Below, in pieces: positions 12,701 through 23,700 of a stretch of 64,000 nt of DNA. Location: positions 493,434 through 557,433 of the forward strand of contig JACEEZ010018908.1 in NCBI GenBank assembly GCA_016584305.1, written 5' to 3'. Below the pieces are notes generated by a model, which made no database searches, was not told where the DNA came from, and was given only the letters and a program-made list of their open reading frames with translations. The DNA is from Chionoecetes opilio. Its lineage: Eukaryota > Arthropoda > Malacostraca > Decapoda > Majidae. Position 1 is the first letter of the stretch; every line of letters starts with the position of its first letter. The position numbers and the translations under genes are program-made.

Positions 12701-15700
12701 ATTATTTTTTAAAAACTACTCTGCCTCCTCCTGTGGGTCCGGGGCGACACCACTAAGTCTTCTCTGCCTCAGGCGATCCTGTTCGTCAAGGAGGGCAGTA
12801 AACCATGCCTTTGCCTGAACACGCAAATCCTGGCACTCTTCCGCTGTGAGCAGGCGGCTATCGGGGTACTTGCAGGCCAACTGCTCCGACCCCAGGTTGA
12901 AGCGTTGCACGGTGTAGCCACTTCTCCCTTTCATCAACCTGATTTTTATTATGTCAGCTGCCACATCCTCCAGGTTGTAGTCATTCTTTATAATGTACCC
13001 CTCTGGGTAGGTATGTGACACGACCAGCTGACATGCTTTTGAAAAACCAGGTGTACTCCTCCGTGAAACCTCATTCTGCAGTGCCTTCACATCAAAGAAG
13101 TCGTCCCGTGTCATTGGCACTACCAGGAACTTCTTCACTGCGGAGCGAATGATCTCATGGTAGTCCTGGGGAGTTGCATTAGACTCTCGCTTCCTGATCC
13201 GTTTCTCAATGGATCCAAAGGCTCGATCCCATGGGAGGTAGGAGTGGCCACTTTTGAGGAACACGAACTCCACCCGGAACAAACGCTTCATGTGCACCTG
13301 CTGCAGTGCCATGAGCAGCATATTAATGTTCTTATTTTGGCCTGCACTATTGTCACAAAAAATGCGCAGAAACAGAAAGTCCTGCTTTTGCTGGTACACT
13401 TTGATTTTCAGCCACTTCAGGAGACAGCTAGCCATTTCGTCCGACCCTCGTCCTGCAACTGTCTCATTCCACATAAACATAGTTCCCTGCTTTTCATTGA
13501 GGTCATAAACACAAAAAGTTATACAACCACAGTTTGCATTTATAGTAGGCAATGCTGGTCGAGAGACGGGGACATGGCAGTGTTTGCTGAAGGTCCATGC
13601 ACACCACCTTCAAGTTAGGGTTCTGCCCATTTCCAGCCATCTGTTCATTTTGGCGAAGCAGGTCGCGTGGCACCTGTGCAATGGCAAGATGCTCCGCCCG
13701 ACTTGCCTCAACGTTTGCCTTTGCCTGGTCATCTGTGGCACTGTTAATCATTGTCTCATATTTTGCACAAGTGTTGCAAACGTCTGTTCTGGGAGGCTTA
13801 AACATGATGTTATACTGTCACGTCACGTTATCAGAGGGGAGGGCTCTGATTGGCCTGGCCGATGCCCTCCCTGCACTGGAGTGAGCCGCCCATCTTATAC
13901 GGAATTTGCGCGAGAAAATTTTCCTAATTATAACGGCTACTCATCCTGGATGGGCAGCCCTTCTAACACGGATATTGCTCAGCAGCGTGTTACGCCTGCA
14001 TTGATGGTCGACTAGACATCAGAATTAGTTTCTCCTTGTATAGATTTTCGACCTTACTGACGGGACACTCATCCACTCCCGGGCGAAAGTTAAGACCTCA
14101 ATAGAGTGCTATACACAGTTATCTCGGTTTTGGCCGGGGTGGCGCGAGCGGCCCTTCTAATGCGGGACGCCTCATATGTTATTCAAATTTATCTGGCCTT
14201 ATTTTTAATATTTTCTATACCCCTCCCACGCCCGGCCCACAAAAAATTATGGTTTCCTACAATATTGGCGACCCCACTGGTTCAAGACCAGAGGAATGGA
14301 GTCTCCTAAATGTCCAGGAAATGCAAAAGAAGGAAGTAACAAACCAAAGGGGAGGCCAAAAACTGAGGAGGTATAGTGATTATTCATCTTATCCGCCACT
14401 AACCTGATAATTTGAGGGCATTGCCTATCATTTCCCTGCACTTCATGCGCATGTCATTAGGCATGGAGGAGGAGGGGAAGGAGTTCGGCCGGGCACTGCT
14501 GTTGTTGCTGTTGTTGGAGTTCTTAGCTTCTTTCTTGTCTTCTTTCTTCTCCTTCTTTTCTTCCTTGCTGTCTTTTTCGTCATCTTTCTTGTCTGCAATA
14601 CCAGAAGGATCAGCCGGTGTTTCATGCAACAATTCCAATAACAAAACTTGTCATTAACCCCTTCACACCCAGATCTTTCCTTTGCTATATAAAATTGTCT
14701 GTTGTCGAGCCATAAAATTACGAAAAGTAACTGAATATACCAAATTAGCTAGTGGACAAGGATACTAAACAGGTCATATCTATAAAATATTGCTTATATT
14801 CACTAAAAGTCGTCTAATGGCACCCAAATTACAATGGAAATTACGTTCTGGGCCTCAAGGGTTTTTTGTTAACTCATGGGTTGGTGTACTCTATATCAGT
14901 TCTGGGCCTCAAGGGGTTAACTCATGGGTTGGTGTACTCTATATCAGTTCTGGGCCTCAAGGGTTTTTTGTTAACTCATGGGTTGGTGTACTCTATATCA
15001 GTTCTGGGCCTCAAGGGGTTAACTCATGGGTTGGTGTACTCTATATCAGTTCTGGGCCTCAAGGGGTTAACTCATGGGTTGGTGTACTCTACATCAGTTC
15101 TGGGCCTCAAGGGGTTAACTCATGGGTTGGTGTACTCTATATCAGTTCTGGGCCTCAAGGGGTTAACTCATGGGTTGGTGTACTCTACATCAGTTCTGGG
15201 CCTCAAGGGGTTAACTCATGGGTTGGTGTACTCTATATCAGTTCTGGGCCTCAAGGGGTTAACTCATGGGTTGGTGTACTCTACATCAGTTCTGGGCCTC
15301 AAGGGGTTAACTCATGGGTTGGTGTACTCTATATCAGTTCAAGTTTTCAATGATCAGTAAAGTACAAAAGTATTATATATAGTTACCTGGAACAAATTTC
15401 TTCCAGTTTTTGATGAGTTGTTTTGCAGTGGAAATAACCTCTTCATCAGTCGAGGCTTTCCGGAGGGCATTCACAGTCATGCCAATACGTGTTTTTGATA
15501 GCACCTGAAAAATATATTGAACCAGTGAGTCTTTTCTCACCCAAGAAACAGGTATGAGATAAGGTATCACTTATATTATAAATGGATTAACTAGAATAAA
15601 ACTAATATGCAAAGTTCATGCTAGTTCAATTACAATTTTAAAAAAAGAAAGAAGGAAAACACCACACGCTAAATATTATGGTATATATATTTTTTCTCTC

Positions 15701-15714
15701 TTTCTCTCACATTG

Positions 15715-15748
<34 letters not shown>

Positions 15749-17272
15749 ACACACATACATACATACACTGAGACATTAAAAAGTACATTTTCCTAATCAG
15801 TGTGTTGACATGTGCAATAATCACGACAATGAAATAGTAAATGCCACCATAGTAAATTCATGATTTTAATGTTGATTGACAAAATAAGATATGGAGACAG
15901 GACCCCACGAGTCTAATTCACTTCCCGTATGTCACAACTAGGGACACGGACACACACACACACACTTACCTGGAAGTTGATGGGGAGCCCTTGCAGAGTT
16001 TTCAGTATATCCAGAGCCTGCGATTGGTCCTAAAAAGAAAACATACTTAACACATTTTTATCCAGCTTTTGCACACATTGAGACAAATAAGAGGAATAAA
16101 TTGAGAAAATTAAAGAAGCACAGCAAACTTTTGTTAGTACCATGATTACCTTGAAATGTACCTACAAAGAAAAGAGCCAAAAAAATTATATGGATCTTTA
16201 GAAGGAAAAGTTAAAAATTATATGGATCTTTAAAAGGAAAGTTTAGGAGGGGTTGGGTTAGGTTAGGAGGCTAAAATGTGGGGTTAGGTAAAAGTTAGGT
16301 AGAATTAGGCTAGATTAGAAAGTGGGGTTAGTTTAAAACCTACAGAAAATCTTCCTAATCAAAAATTTTGTATATCTCCGGAAGTAATGATTTGCAACGT
16401 AAACTCAAAGAGAGCAAGTCCTCAGAATTTATAAAAGTAAACAGAAACCATACTCCCAATTGTATAGAGTATCATGGTGAAAAAGTAAAAATTTACCATA
16501 TCATTTAGTTATTTAACAATTGCATGATTGTGACCTTCATTTCAATATAATAATCAGTCCTAGGCACACTGTCTCCATCATTAATGCTAATTATCTATCC
16601 TAGAAAATATATTATTCCAGCTGAAATAATACACATAAGCTAAGTCAACATTTATGGTTACGAGGATAGGGAAACCAAGGATCTCTCATAAGAACATAAG
16701 AACATAAGAAAATAAGGAAGCTACAAGAGGCCGTGAGACCTACACGAGATAGTTCCTGTTACTTTACACTACCTACATCCACCTTTCATCCCCATCCATG
16801 AATTTATCTAGCCTCCCGCGGGGATCAAGTTATGAGGGGTGGTAGTTAGCAGCCCCACAGTACTGTTGTACCCATTATTTCCATCTTGAGCTGACATCAT
16901 AAAGTTGCGGCCCAATGGATAAGGTTCCACTCGGAGGATCCTTGGTTGCACTCCTGCCCAGGGTGTAGTTAGTGGTGCTGCCTCGGAAATGGCTGAAGCC
17001 CAACGTCTCCCTCGTGTGTTGCCCATTGCACCACACACTGTACCCATCCCTCACAGCCTAACACAACGTTAACTGAGCGCTGGAGACACGGTACAGCAGC
17101 AAGGCTCATCTCCCTTGGCCACCCACAGGCACTGGGGACCCCATACACCACACTGACAATACGCCACAACTCCATCACTGCATGTCCTTCACCGCCTCCT
17201 GCTCACCCCATCGCTGGCCGTCATCTTATCCAGCTTCTTCTTGGTCCTGAGCACCTCCTCCTCGCACCCCAT
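6790..17272 (-). CDS. TCEA1: Transcription elongation factor S-II (TFIIS)
   Basis: TFIIS rescues backtracked RNA polymerase II in the nucleus by stimulating cleavage of the nascent RNA. Seven coding exons (minus strand, transcript order): 17270-centred start exon 17207-17272, 15970-16029, 15387-15504, 14404-14592, 11582-11790, 7090-7236, 6790-6870; 870 nt, 289 residues, close to the usual ~300. All introns are GT-AG and phases agree. Residues 1-81 form the N-terminal LW/TFIIS-N helical bundle (reads STRIGM-like as [13 protein letters not shown]); about 82-135 is a charged Lys/Glu and Asn/Ser linker; about 140-235 is the polymerase-binding central domain; 251-289 is the zinc ribbon with Cys251, Cys254, Cys279 and Cys282 and the catalytic acidic pair Asp270-Glu271 in [10 protein letters not shown]. 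The ATG has a strong context (gcaaccATGG). Introns carry two DNA transposons and many MITEs. Which vertebrate paralogue it equals cannot be told; invertebrates usually have one. Confidence 0.96.
7295..7505 (+). repeat. TTAA-flanked MITE, copy 1
   Basis: Full-length ~211-bp element in TFIIS intron 6, plus orientation. It starts TTAACCCCTTGAG and ends AAGGGGTTAA. The right end here reads ctgggtctcaagg rather than the usual ctgggcgtgaagg, so it has two 'GAG-type' ends. Confidence 0.93.
8043..8254 (-). repeat. TTAA-flanked MITE, copy 2
   Basis: Full-length copy in minus orientation (starts TTAACCCCTTCATGCCC, ends cctcaaggggTTAA), 97 bp left of the CACTG-ended transposon in the same intron. Confidence 0.93.
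8354..9702 (+). mobile_element. CACTG-ended TIR DNA transposon (CACTA/EnSpm-like)
   Basis: A 1349-bp element with ~120-bp imperfect terminal inverted repeats beginning CACTGGGGAACAA and sharing, further in, TGCTGA.TCCAAA, CAGTTTTT and CACGTCAAGTTTTT. It is flanked by a 3-bp direct repeat TAA (8351-8353 and 9703-9705), read as the target-site duplication. Terminal CACTG plus a 3-bp duplication is the pattern of the CACTA/EnSpm group; assignment is by ends only. It lies in TFIIS intron 6, opposite in strand to the host gene, and encodes one protein segment (separate entry). The large size of the ORF relative to the element suggests an internal deletion of a longer autonomous copy. Confidence 0.8.
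8518..9408 (+). pseudogene. Transposon-encoded protein, 5'-truncated
   Basis: An uninterrupted frame runs from just after an in-frame TGA (8515-8517) to TAA at 9406-9408, 296 codons. No ATG fits the family start: similarity begins at once with LLHNGN, so the N-terminal part is missing. The protein shows a CFLC cysteine pair in [16 protein letters not shown], an acidic ICVDLK stretch and [13 protein letters not shown] near the C-terminus, consistent with (but not proof of) a DDE/RNase H-type transposase core. I recognise it as a family present in many copies in arthropod and cnidarian genomes, but cannot name it. It is contained wholly inside the 8354-9702 element. The frame is intact, so the copy is young or the protein part is still under constraint. 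Confidence 0.75.
9796..10006 (+). repeat. TTAA-flanked MITE, copy 3
   Basis: Full-length plus-orientation copy, TFIIS intron 6. Left end ccccttgagacccag, right end ctgggcgtgaagggg, both bounded by TTAA. Confidence 0.95.
10176..10372 (+). repeat. TTAA-flanked MITE, copy 4
   Basis: Plus-orientation copy with a ~14-bp deletion near its left end (the tgtaatttgggtacc stretch is missing after tttcca). Both TTAA ends are intact. Confidence 0.93.
10612..10823 (-). repeat. TTAA-flanked MITE, copy 5
   Basis: Full-length minus-orientation copy. Its left end reads TTAATCCCTTCACGCCC, with one C changed to T. Confidence 0.93.
10937..11236. repeat. 60-bp minisatellite containing a MITE end
   Basis: Five tandem copies of a 60-bp unit that joins ~40 bp of flank (atcaatgcaaactttaatca then tctatacatttgttta) to the terminal ~18 bp of the TTAA MITE (cccctcgagacccagaac). 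The last copy continues directly into a complete MITE starting at 11214. The 60-bp period is a multiple of three, so a 110-residue open frame runs through it; that frame is not a gene. Confidence 0.93.
11214..11431 (+). repeat. TTAA-flanked MITE, copy 6
   Basis: Full-length plus copy whose left terminus is the template of the adjacent 60-bp minisatellite. The right end is cttgaaggggTTAA. Confidence 0.92.
11432..11581 (+). repeat. Partial MITE plus duplicated splice-donor segment
   Basis: The right half of a MITE (from about 11463, aactaatttggtatatt, to TTAA at 11558-11561) is a near copy of 11335-11431. Each is followed by agagaag.agagtaacttacgt. The second occurrence abuts TFIIS exon 5 (11582) and supplies its real donor; the first (11432-11454) is a duplicate that keeps a GTAAGT donor on the minus strand but is followed by intron sequence. 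So a segment of MITE plus exon edge was tandemly duplicated. Confidence 0.85.
12171..14178 (-). mobile_element. 2-kb TIR DNA transposon with broken transposase
   Basis: The ends form ~39-bp near-perfect inverted repeats (CATATGAGGC, then TCCCGCATTAGAAGGGCC and GCTCGCGCCA; one mismatch). The palindromic outermost CATATG may itself be the target-site duplication, giving an inner element of 12177-14172. It lies in TFIIS intron 4 and carries a minus-strand transposase-like gene. I could not assign a superfamily. Confidence 0.85.
12716..13805 (-). pseudogene. Transposase-like gene with one frameshift
   Basis: Two overlapping minus-strand frames (13503-13805 upstream and 12716-13552 downstream) form one protein of about 370 residues once a one-base difference in a T run near 13518-13522 is allowed for. 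N-terminal part has a cysteine pair in [10 protein letters not shown]. Then come acidic motifs [19 protein letters not shown] and [16 protein letters not shown], spaced as in a DDE/D RNase H-fold transposase (inferred). The family is repeated in arthropods and other animals; I do not know its formal name. The ATG at 13803-13805 may be an internal start, because upstream sequence to the TIR at 14140 has stops. The shift may be a real mutation or an assembly error in a homopolymer. Confidence 0.75.
14654..14872 (-). repeat. TTAA-flanked MITE, copy 7
   Basis: Full-length minus copy in TFIIS intron 3. Its right end (ctgggcctcaagggttttttgTTAA, with an inserted T run) opens the 48-bp minisatellite. 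Confidence 0.92.
14846..15339. repeat. 48-bp minisatellite containing a MITE end
   Basis: Ten tandem copies: eight of 48 bp and two of 54 bp (with gggttttttg for gggg). Each unit joins the last ~20 bp of the MITE (ttctgggcctcaaggggtta) to 28 bp of the adjoining flank (actcatgggttggtgtactc then tatatcag). Open frames of 164 and 187 residues cross it only because 48 is divisible by three. Confidence 0.95.
15711..15766. repeat. (CA)n microsatellite
   Basis: Interrupted (CA)n with catacata steps, in TFIIS intron 2. A second short (CA)n lies just before the donor at 15950-15964. Confidence 0.9.
16683..16805 (-). mobile_element. 3' end of a LINE with octamer tail
   Basis: On the minus strand this reads as the last part of a LINE: a region equivalent to 25380-25500 (ATGGATGGGGATGAAAGG, then aggaactatctcgtgtaggt and cacggcctcttgtagcttcc) followed by three copies of an 8-bp tail, TTCTTATG. 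Octamer 3' tails are typical of CR1-like LINEs. Located in TFIIS intron 1. Confidence 0.65.
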
Positions 17273-18878
17273 GGTTGCTGCGGGAAGGTCCAGTCAAGGT
17301 GGGATCAAGGTGGAGGCGTGATGGTGCTGAGGGACGCCGCTGAGCACTGCTTGGGTGGAGGAGGGTGGTGCTGCCTCCACAGGGTCGCCACGCATCGATA
17401 CTAGCCCAAAGTAGCCCAAGACAGGCGAGATTTCAAGGTAATATTTAATGTTTGCACAACATTTCCATGCCTTCTGCCTTTATTTTCCAGCTAGAACAGC
17501 TATAATGTAATGTTTTAATTGATAATATTTCTGCCGATATGTATTACCATGCCATGTAAAGTTTTTTTCGAGTGGGCTACGGTACGGTAAAAGTAAAGAC
17601 GTGTAGCTACCTACCTACTGCTCAATCATTCTATCTTAAAACACCACACATTTAACAGCGATAAGGAATAGATGTCTATTATACTATTTTACTTTCTAAC
17701 AAATCATTTGACGAGTGTAATGAATGTCTTCCACTCAGAGCGAGGATTTGCTGTGTAGCGTATCACTATCATCAGACAGCCTGTAGCCATCACATCCATC
17801 CCTTCTTAACTTCTGATTATTGACCCACAGGTCCCATGTGTATGTTATCCTCCATCTGCAATGAAAGACATTTTATGCCAATATGCTATCTTCCATTTGT
17901 GTCCATGCTGTGCAGGCAGCTGCAGTGCCGCGGGCCGCTGCCTAGCGCAGTAGGGCTTTGTGGAGGCGATCGAAGATGAAGGTGGCAGGGCATGGCCAGC
18001 CTTCTTCTTCTCAGTTCACATCATCAAGGAAAAGCACAATCAAATGTAATACGCAATATAAATGACAATTGTAAGAAAATCCAAGCCTTCCCACCAATAT
18101 AGTGTAAAAATGTGCATATTTTTCTCGGTAAAATCGCCCAATTTGTTATGAACTGCACAGAACTGGCAGCACTGACTATTGTGCTACATGTAGCAAGCAA
18201 CTCCTCTCCTCCCTCTCACACAGACAATAACAAAGAGAAAATTATAAAACGTCCATTACTAATATATTCTTTGCTGATCTATTTTCATGGACCACCAGCT
18301 TGATATGACGTTTTTCAGAAAAAAATCAGACGTCATAAGTTTTATAACTTAGCTATTTTCTGAGCAGAAATTTCTCGTGTTTGTTTACGTACCTAGATTA
18401 ATTAATTAAAAAACGGTATGTATAATATCTCACTTACAATGATGATAATAATACTTGCTCAAATAGCAGTTCTCCGTGTCGGACACAGACAAGATCACAC
18501 CACAGCCGTGATAACAAAACAAATATGAAATACTACAGAGCAAAACTGAGAGAATGGGAGGCGCGCGGTACAGCTGCAGCGGCTCCTACCACAGTAATAA
18601 AAATAAGTGGCGTATGGTTATAAATAAAGATACAAAATAGAATAACACGTAAAATACACAAAGTTAGAATTATTATGACTGGCAATGATTCCGAAGGAGA
18701 CGAATGGAACACGAGAAAGTGAACCTTTTAGCGCTCCAAACCGTCACAGGTCACAAGAAGAAGAGGAGGTGGAGAATTACGTTGAAATTTGGTGGTCGCG
18801 GGAAGGTTGTTGTGCAGCGGCGAGGCGTCACAGGCGACAGTGGTGTTCCCCAGCGTTACCTGAGCACACCGGGCAGCC
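17273..18878. promoter_or_regulatory. Divergent intergenic region, TFIIS / UBR7
   Basis: About 1.6 kb separates the start codons of the minus-strand TFIIS and plus-strand UBR7 genes, so both promoters should lie here. No clear TATA box or conserved operator-like site was identified. GC-rich patches flank each start codon (around 17300-17400 and 18780-18880). Overlapping short frames near 18700-18950 have no family resemblance. Confidence 0.4.
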
Positions 18879-20720
18879 ATGGAAGACAATGTGGAGGACG
18901 AGGAGTCTGGAATCTCGATGGTTGAACTGTTGCAGGAGGAAGAAGAGAGACAGCTGAATGCCGCAGCTGTCCTGGGAGCCGCTGACGACACCCAGTGTAC
19001 CTATGACAAGGTGAGCCGACCACACCAGCCTCCCCACAGCCATACCATACCATACCAGCCTCCCCACAGCCATACCATACCATACCAGCCTCCCCACAGC
19101 CATACCATACCATACCAGCCTCCCCACAGCCATACCATACCATACCAGCCTCCCCACAGCCATACCATACCATACCAGCCTCCCCACAGCCATACCATAC
19201 CATACCAGCCTCACCACAGCCATACCATACCATACCAGCCTCCCCACAGCCATACCATACCATACCACACCAGCCTCACCACAGCCATACCATACATACC
19301 ACACCAGCCTCCCCACAGCCATACCATACCAGCCTCACCACAGCCATACCATACCATACCACACCAGCCTCCCCACAGCCATACCATACCATACCAGCCT
19401 CCCCACAGCCATACCATACCACACCAGCCTCACCACAGCCATACCATACCATACCATACCATACCACACCAGCCTCCCACAGCCATACCATACCATACCA
19501 TACCATACCACACCAGCCTCACCACAGCCATACCATACCATATCTGCCTCACCACAGCCATACCATACCATACCAGCCTCCCACAGCCATACCATACCAT
19601 ACCAGCCTACCAACCATACCACAAACCCGCCTCCCCACAGCCATACCCATACCATATCCATGCCTCACCACAGCCATACCATACCATACCAACCAGCCTC
19701 ACCACAGCCATACCATACCATACCACACCAGCCTCACCACAGCCATACCATACCATACCAGCCTCCCCACAGCCATACCATACCATACCATACCATACCA
19801 CACCAGCCTCACCACAGCCATACCATACCATACCAGCCTCCCCCATACCAACCATACCATACCATACACACCATACCCACCATACCATACCATATCTGCC
19901 TCACCACAGCCATACCATACCAGCCTCACCACAACCATACCTGCTTCACCATAACCATACCTAACTCACCACAACGGTACCTGGAACTGTCGCCGATAGG
20001 AACTGGTCGACGTCGGCTGGTGCTCCAATTTTTCACGTCGGCGAGTCTTCCTATTTTCGGCGACAGTTCCATTTCTTGATCTTGATATTACAGGTCTCAA
20101 TATATACATTTAATCAACTTTTACCCGTGTTTCTGGATTCATGGATTAAATACCAGCAATAGCCTGGAACCGTTAGGTTAGGTAATGTTGGCCAGTTGAC
20201 CAATGTCCAGGTTAGGTTAGTGAACGAGGGGAGGGGGGGGGGGTAATTTACGTTACCAATGTCAAGCTGCAGTTTTAATGTTCTGGGTCAAGTGGAAAAA
20301 TATTGTGACAACGACAGTTCCATAAACCCTCATCACAACCATACCAACCTCACTATAACTATACCAGCCTCACCACAACCATACCAGCCTCACCACAACC
20401 ATACCACCAACATCACAACCATACTAGCCTCACCACAACCATACCACCAACATCACAACCATACCAGCCTCACCACAACCATACCCATCTCACCACAACC
20501 ATACCACCAACATCACAACCATACCAGCCTCACCACAACCATACCAGCCTCACCACAACCATACCAGTCTCACCACAACCATACCAGTCTCACCACAACC
20601 ATACCACCAACATCACAACCATACCAGCCTCACCACAACCATACCAGTCTCACCACAACCATACCACCAACATCACAACCATACCACCATTATCACAACC
20701 ATACCAGTCTCACTACAGTA

Positions 20721-20751
<31 letters not shown>

Positions 20752-23700
20752 CGCCCGAAGGCATACAGACAAAAAAAAGCAACAATAACAAGATAAGGAG
20801 TTAACTTAAGTACTAGAGCAAAACAATAATACATATAATATGACTTCTTCTTGAAGTGAAAGCGGTTCAAGAAATGGCCGTCACGAAATAGAGACCTACG
20901 GGCAGGACACAATGCCTCAATAGTATGGTTTAACCTAAATCTGATTTCAGAACTGCAGTTTGATGTATTATCCCAGGCAATGATATTAACTGATTTATTA
21001 GAAGTTTGTACTAAAATTTATCTCTTGCTGAAAAGATAGAAAAAATCACCAGTGTGTCATTATTATGTCATAGTACAGGCACTCCCCTACTTACTAACAT
21101 GATGGGCTCCTAGGAATCATTTATATATTGAAATAATCATAAATCTAACGTTACTTTTGTCGTTACTGAATACTTTACACCACATTGTAAAATATATTCT
21201 ATACAGTACACCTACACCTCAATAATGCTCAACAACATAAGTATGTATTTCATCAACCTCAAATGGTATAGTTCAATGCTTCTTGCAATCACAATCACTG
21301 CTGGCTCCACTCATGAGCTTCTGAGACGTGTTATGGAGATGAGTATTTGTGAAAACCACAATTTGTATCTACGTATAACATGGTTTGTTCGTATCTCTGT
21401 GAAAGTTTTTAATCTTGAATGTTTGTAAGTAGGGCAGTGCCTGTATTCATGTAGATATGAAAAACAGTGTATATAAAACAAATGTTTAATTGTAGGGCAA
21501 CATGAAGAGGCAGGCCTTGTATGCCTGCATGACGTGCAGCCCCACTGAGGGAGACAACCTGCTGGCTGGCGTGTGTTTGGCCTGCAGCTACCATTGCCAC
21601 GAGGACCATGACCTTGTTGAGCTGTACACCAAGAGGCAAGTGGTTGGTGTGTGTGTGTGTTTGTTAAAGTCATCCACAGACTTAGCCTAATCATGTGCTG
21701 GACAGCCAACCTCCAGCTATTACCCTCCTAGAAGGAGCTTAGAGGTCACAGAGATCAATCTTTGGGTAAAGCTGGGACCTCGCACACCACACACACCCAA
21801 TCCCCTTGCTCAGGGGGGGGCAGTAACTGTGTGTTTCCAGGGAAAGATCTAGTCATGAGTGGGGCTCAAAACTGCGCGCATCTAGTGACACACATAACTT
21901 TACCACTGTGCCATGCAGGCAGTGTGTGTAATTGACCATGTAAGGTCTTAATCATGAAGGTTTCCCTGAAGAACTTTTCCAAGTCCGTGAAGTTTGCCTT
22001 TCCACAGTTTCAGCTTTTTTTCTTTGTGATTCTTTCTACTTCTGTATCTCCCTTCATCTCCATATCTAGGACAACATGGTCACTTTTCCTGAGGGGCACG
22101 TGTAGCTTATATTGTATCTCCTTTTGTAGATACTACATTTGGTCTTTATGGTTGGTGTTCTCCCCTGTGTCTTGTATTCCCCTTGACTCAGTGTACCATT
22201 ATGCTGTTCAGTGTCAGTTGCAATAACCTGATTCCTTAGATATTTTCACTTCCTTTGCTTTCAAACATCCTATCTGACTTGATTGCAATTACTATCCCTT
22301 ACCGACTACCAAAAGGTACTTTTTATTTTTCACTACAATATAAAGTTTTACCCAAAACAAGCAGTTTCTGGACTAGTGATGTTTTTTCAATCCTAAGATG
22401 ACTAGGTAGTCACTGAGCCCCACTGCAGTACGTATATAACTGAAAGCTACAAGGAAACTAGTACAAGTAACTAAAAGTTTAGCATTTTTTATATTAATAT
22501 TTACATATTTGTTTGATTATTTCAGGAACTTCCGCTGTGATTGTGGCAATTCAAAGTTTCCTCAAAATACATGCAAACTACTCAAGGTTTGTCTGCTGCT
22601 TATGTTTTAAACTTAGCTGATATTTATTGACTCGTATTTTGAACTCATACTGAAGCAGATGAATTGTAAGAAATATAGCTTTGCAATATAATTCATGGTA
22701 CATAATTAAGCTATAGAATACATCATCGATGAACTAAATTCCAGGAAAAATTGCCTGTGAACCCGGAGAACAAGTACAACCATAATTTCCGAGGAAAGTA
22801 TTGCACCTGCCAGCGCCCCTACCCTGACCCTGAGGACCCCAATGAGGACGAGATGATCCAGTGCTGCCTCTGTGAAGACTGGTACCATGGCAAGGTGTGT
22901 GAAATTTTTATTTTTTTATATTTATTTAACCCCTTCACGCCCAGATCTTTCCTTTGCTATATAAAATTGTATGTTGACGAGCCATAAAATTACACAAAGT
23001 AACTGAATATACCATATTAGTTAGTGGACAAGGATACTAAACGGGTCATATCTATAAAATATTACTTTCACTCACTAAAAATTGTCTAAATGTAGTCATA
23101 TTACAGTGGAAATTACGTTCTGGGTCTCAAGGGGTTAAAGCCTTGACCCCTTGGTCAAGAATGGACGAGACTTTCTAAAATTTGTTTGAATAAGTTCTTG
23201 TGTGTGACCGGGGATTTGCGTTTGCCTTGTTTCTGTTGACACTCTTTCTGAGACGCAAGACTTCATTCTTCAACTTCTTCATTCATTTATTCATTTTCTG
23301 TGATCCACATCTATTTATTTGTGTTTTGTGACCACTGGACCCACTACCACCTCCTAGCTACATCCTCTCACCACCTTGCTATATCCTCCCCACCACAACC
23401 TCCTAGCCATGTCCTCTATCACCACCTCGCTATATCCTCCCCACCACAAACTCCTAGCCATGTCCTCTATCACCACCTCACTATATCCTCCCCACCACAA
23501 CCTCCTAGGTATATCCTCTATCACCACCTCGCTATATCCTCACCACCACAACATCCTAGCCATGTCCTGTCACCACCTCGCTATATCCTCCCCACCATAA
23601 CCTAGCCATGTCCTCCCTCTATCACCACCTCGCTATATCCTCCCCACCACAACCTCCTAGCTATATCCTCTATCACCACCTCGCTATATCCTCCCCACCA

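Noticed and set aside
13157..13618. Plus-strand frames of up to 153 codons
   Set aside because: Antisense shadows of the minus-strand transposase.
14790..15353. Repeat protein of 187 residues
   Set aside because: Open only because the 48-bp unit is a multiple of three; the unit is MITE end plus flank.
16245..16330. Interstitial telomeric (TTAGG)n
   Set aside because: Only a few scattered ggttaggtta strings occur here, near 20175, 33685 and 56102; they are too short and irregular.
18879..19964. 361-residue open frame rich in IPYQPPHSH repeats
   Set aside because: It is UBR7 exon 1 read past its donor at 19011 into the CATAC minisatellite. The opposite-strand frames there are also low-complexity.
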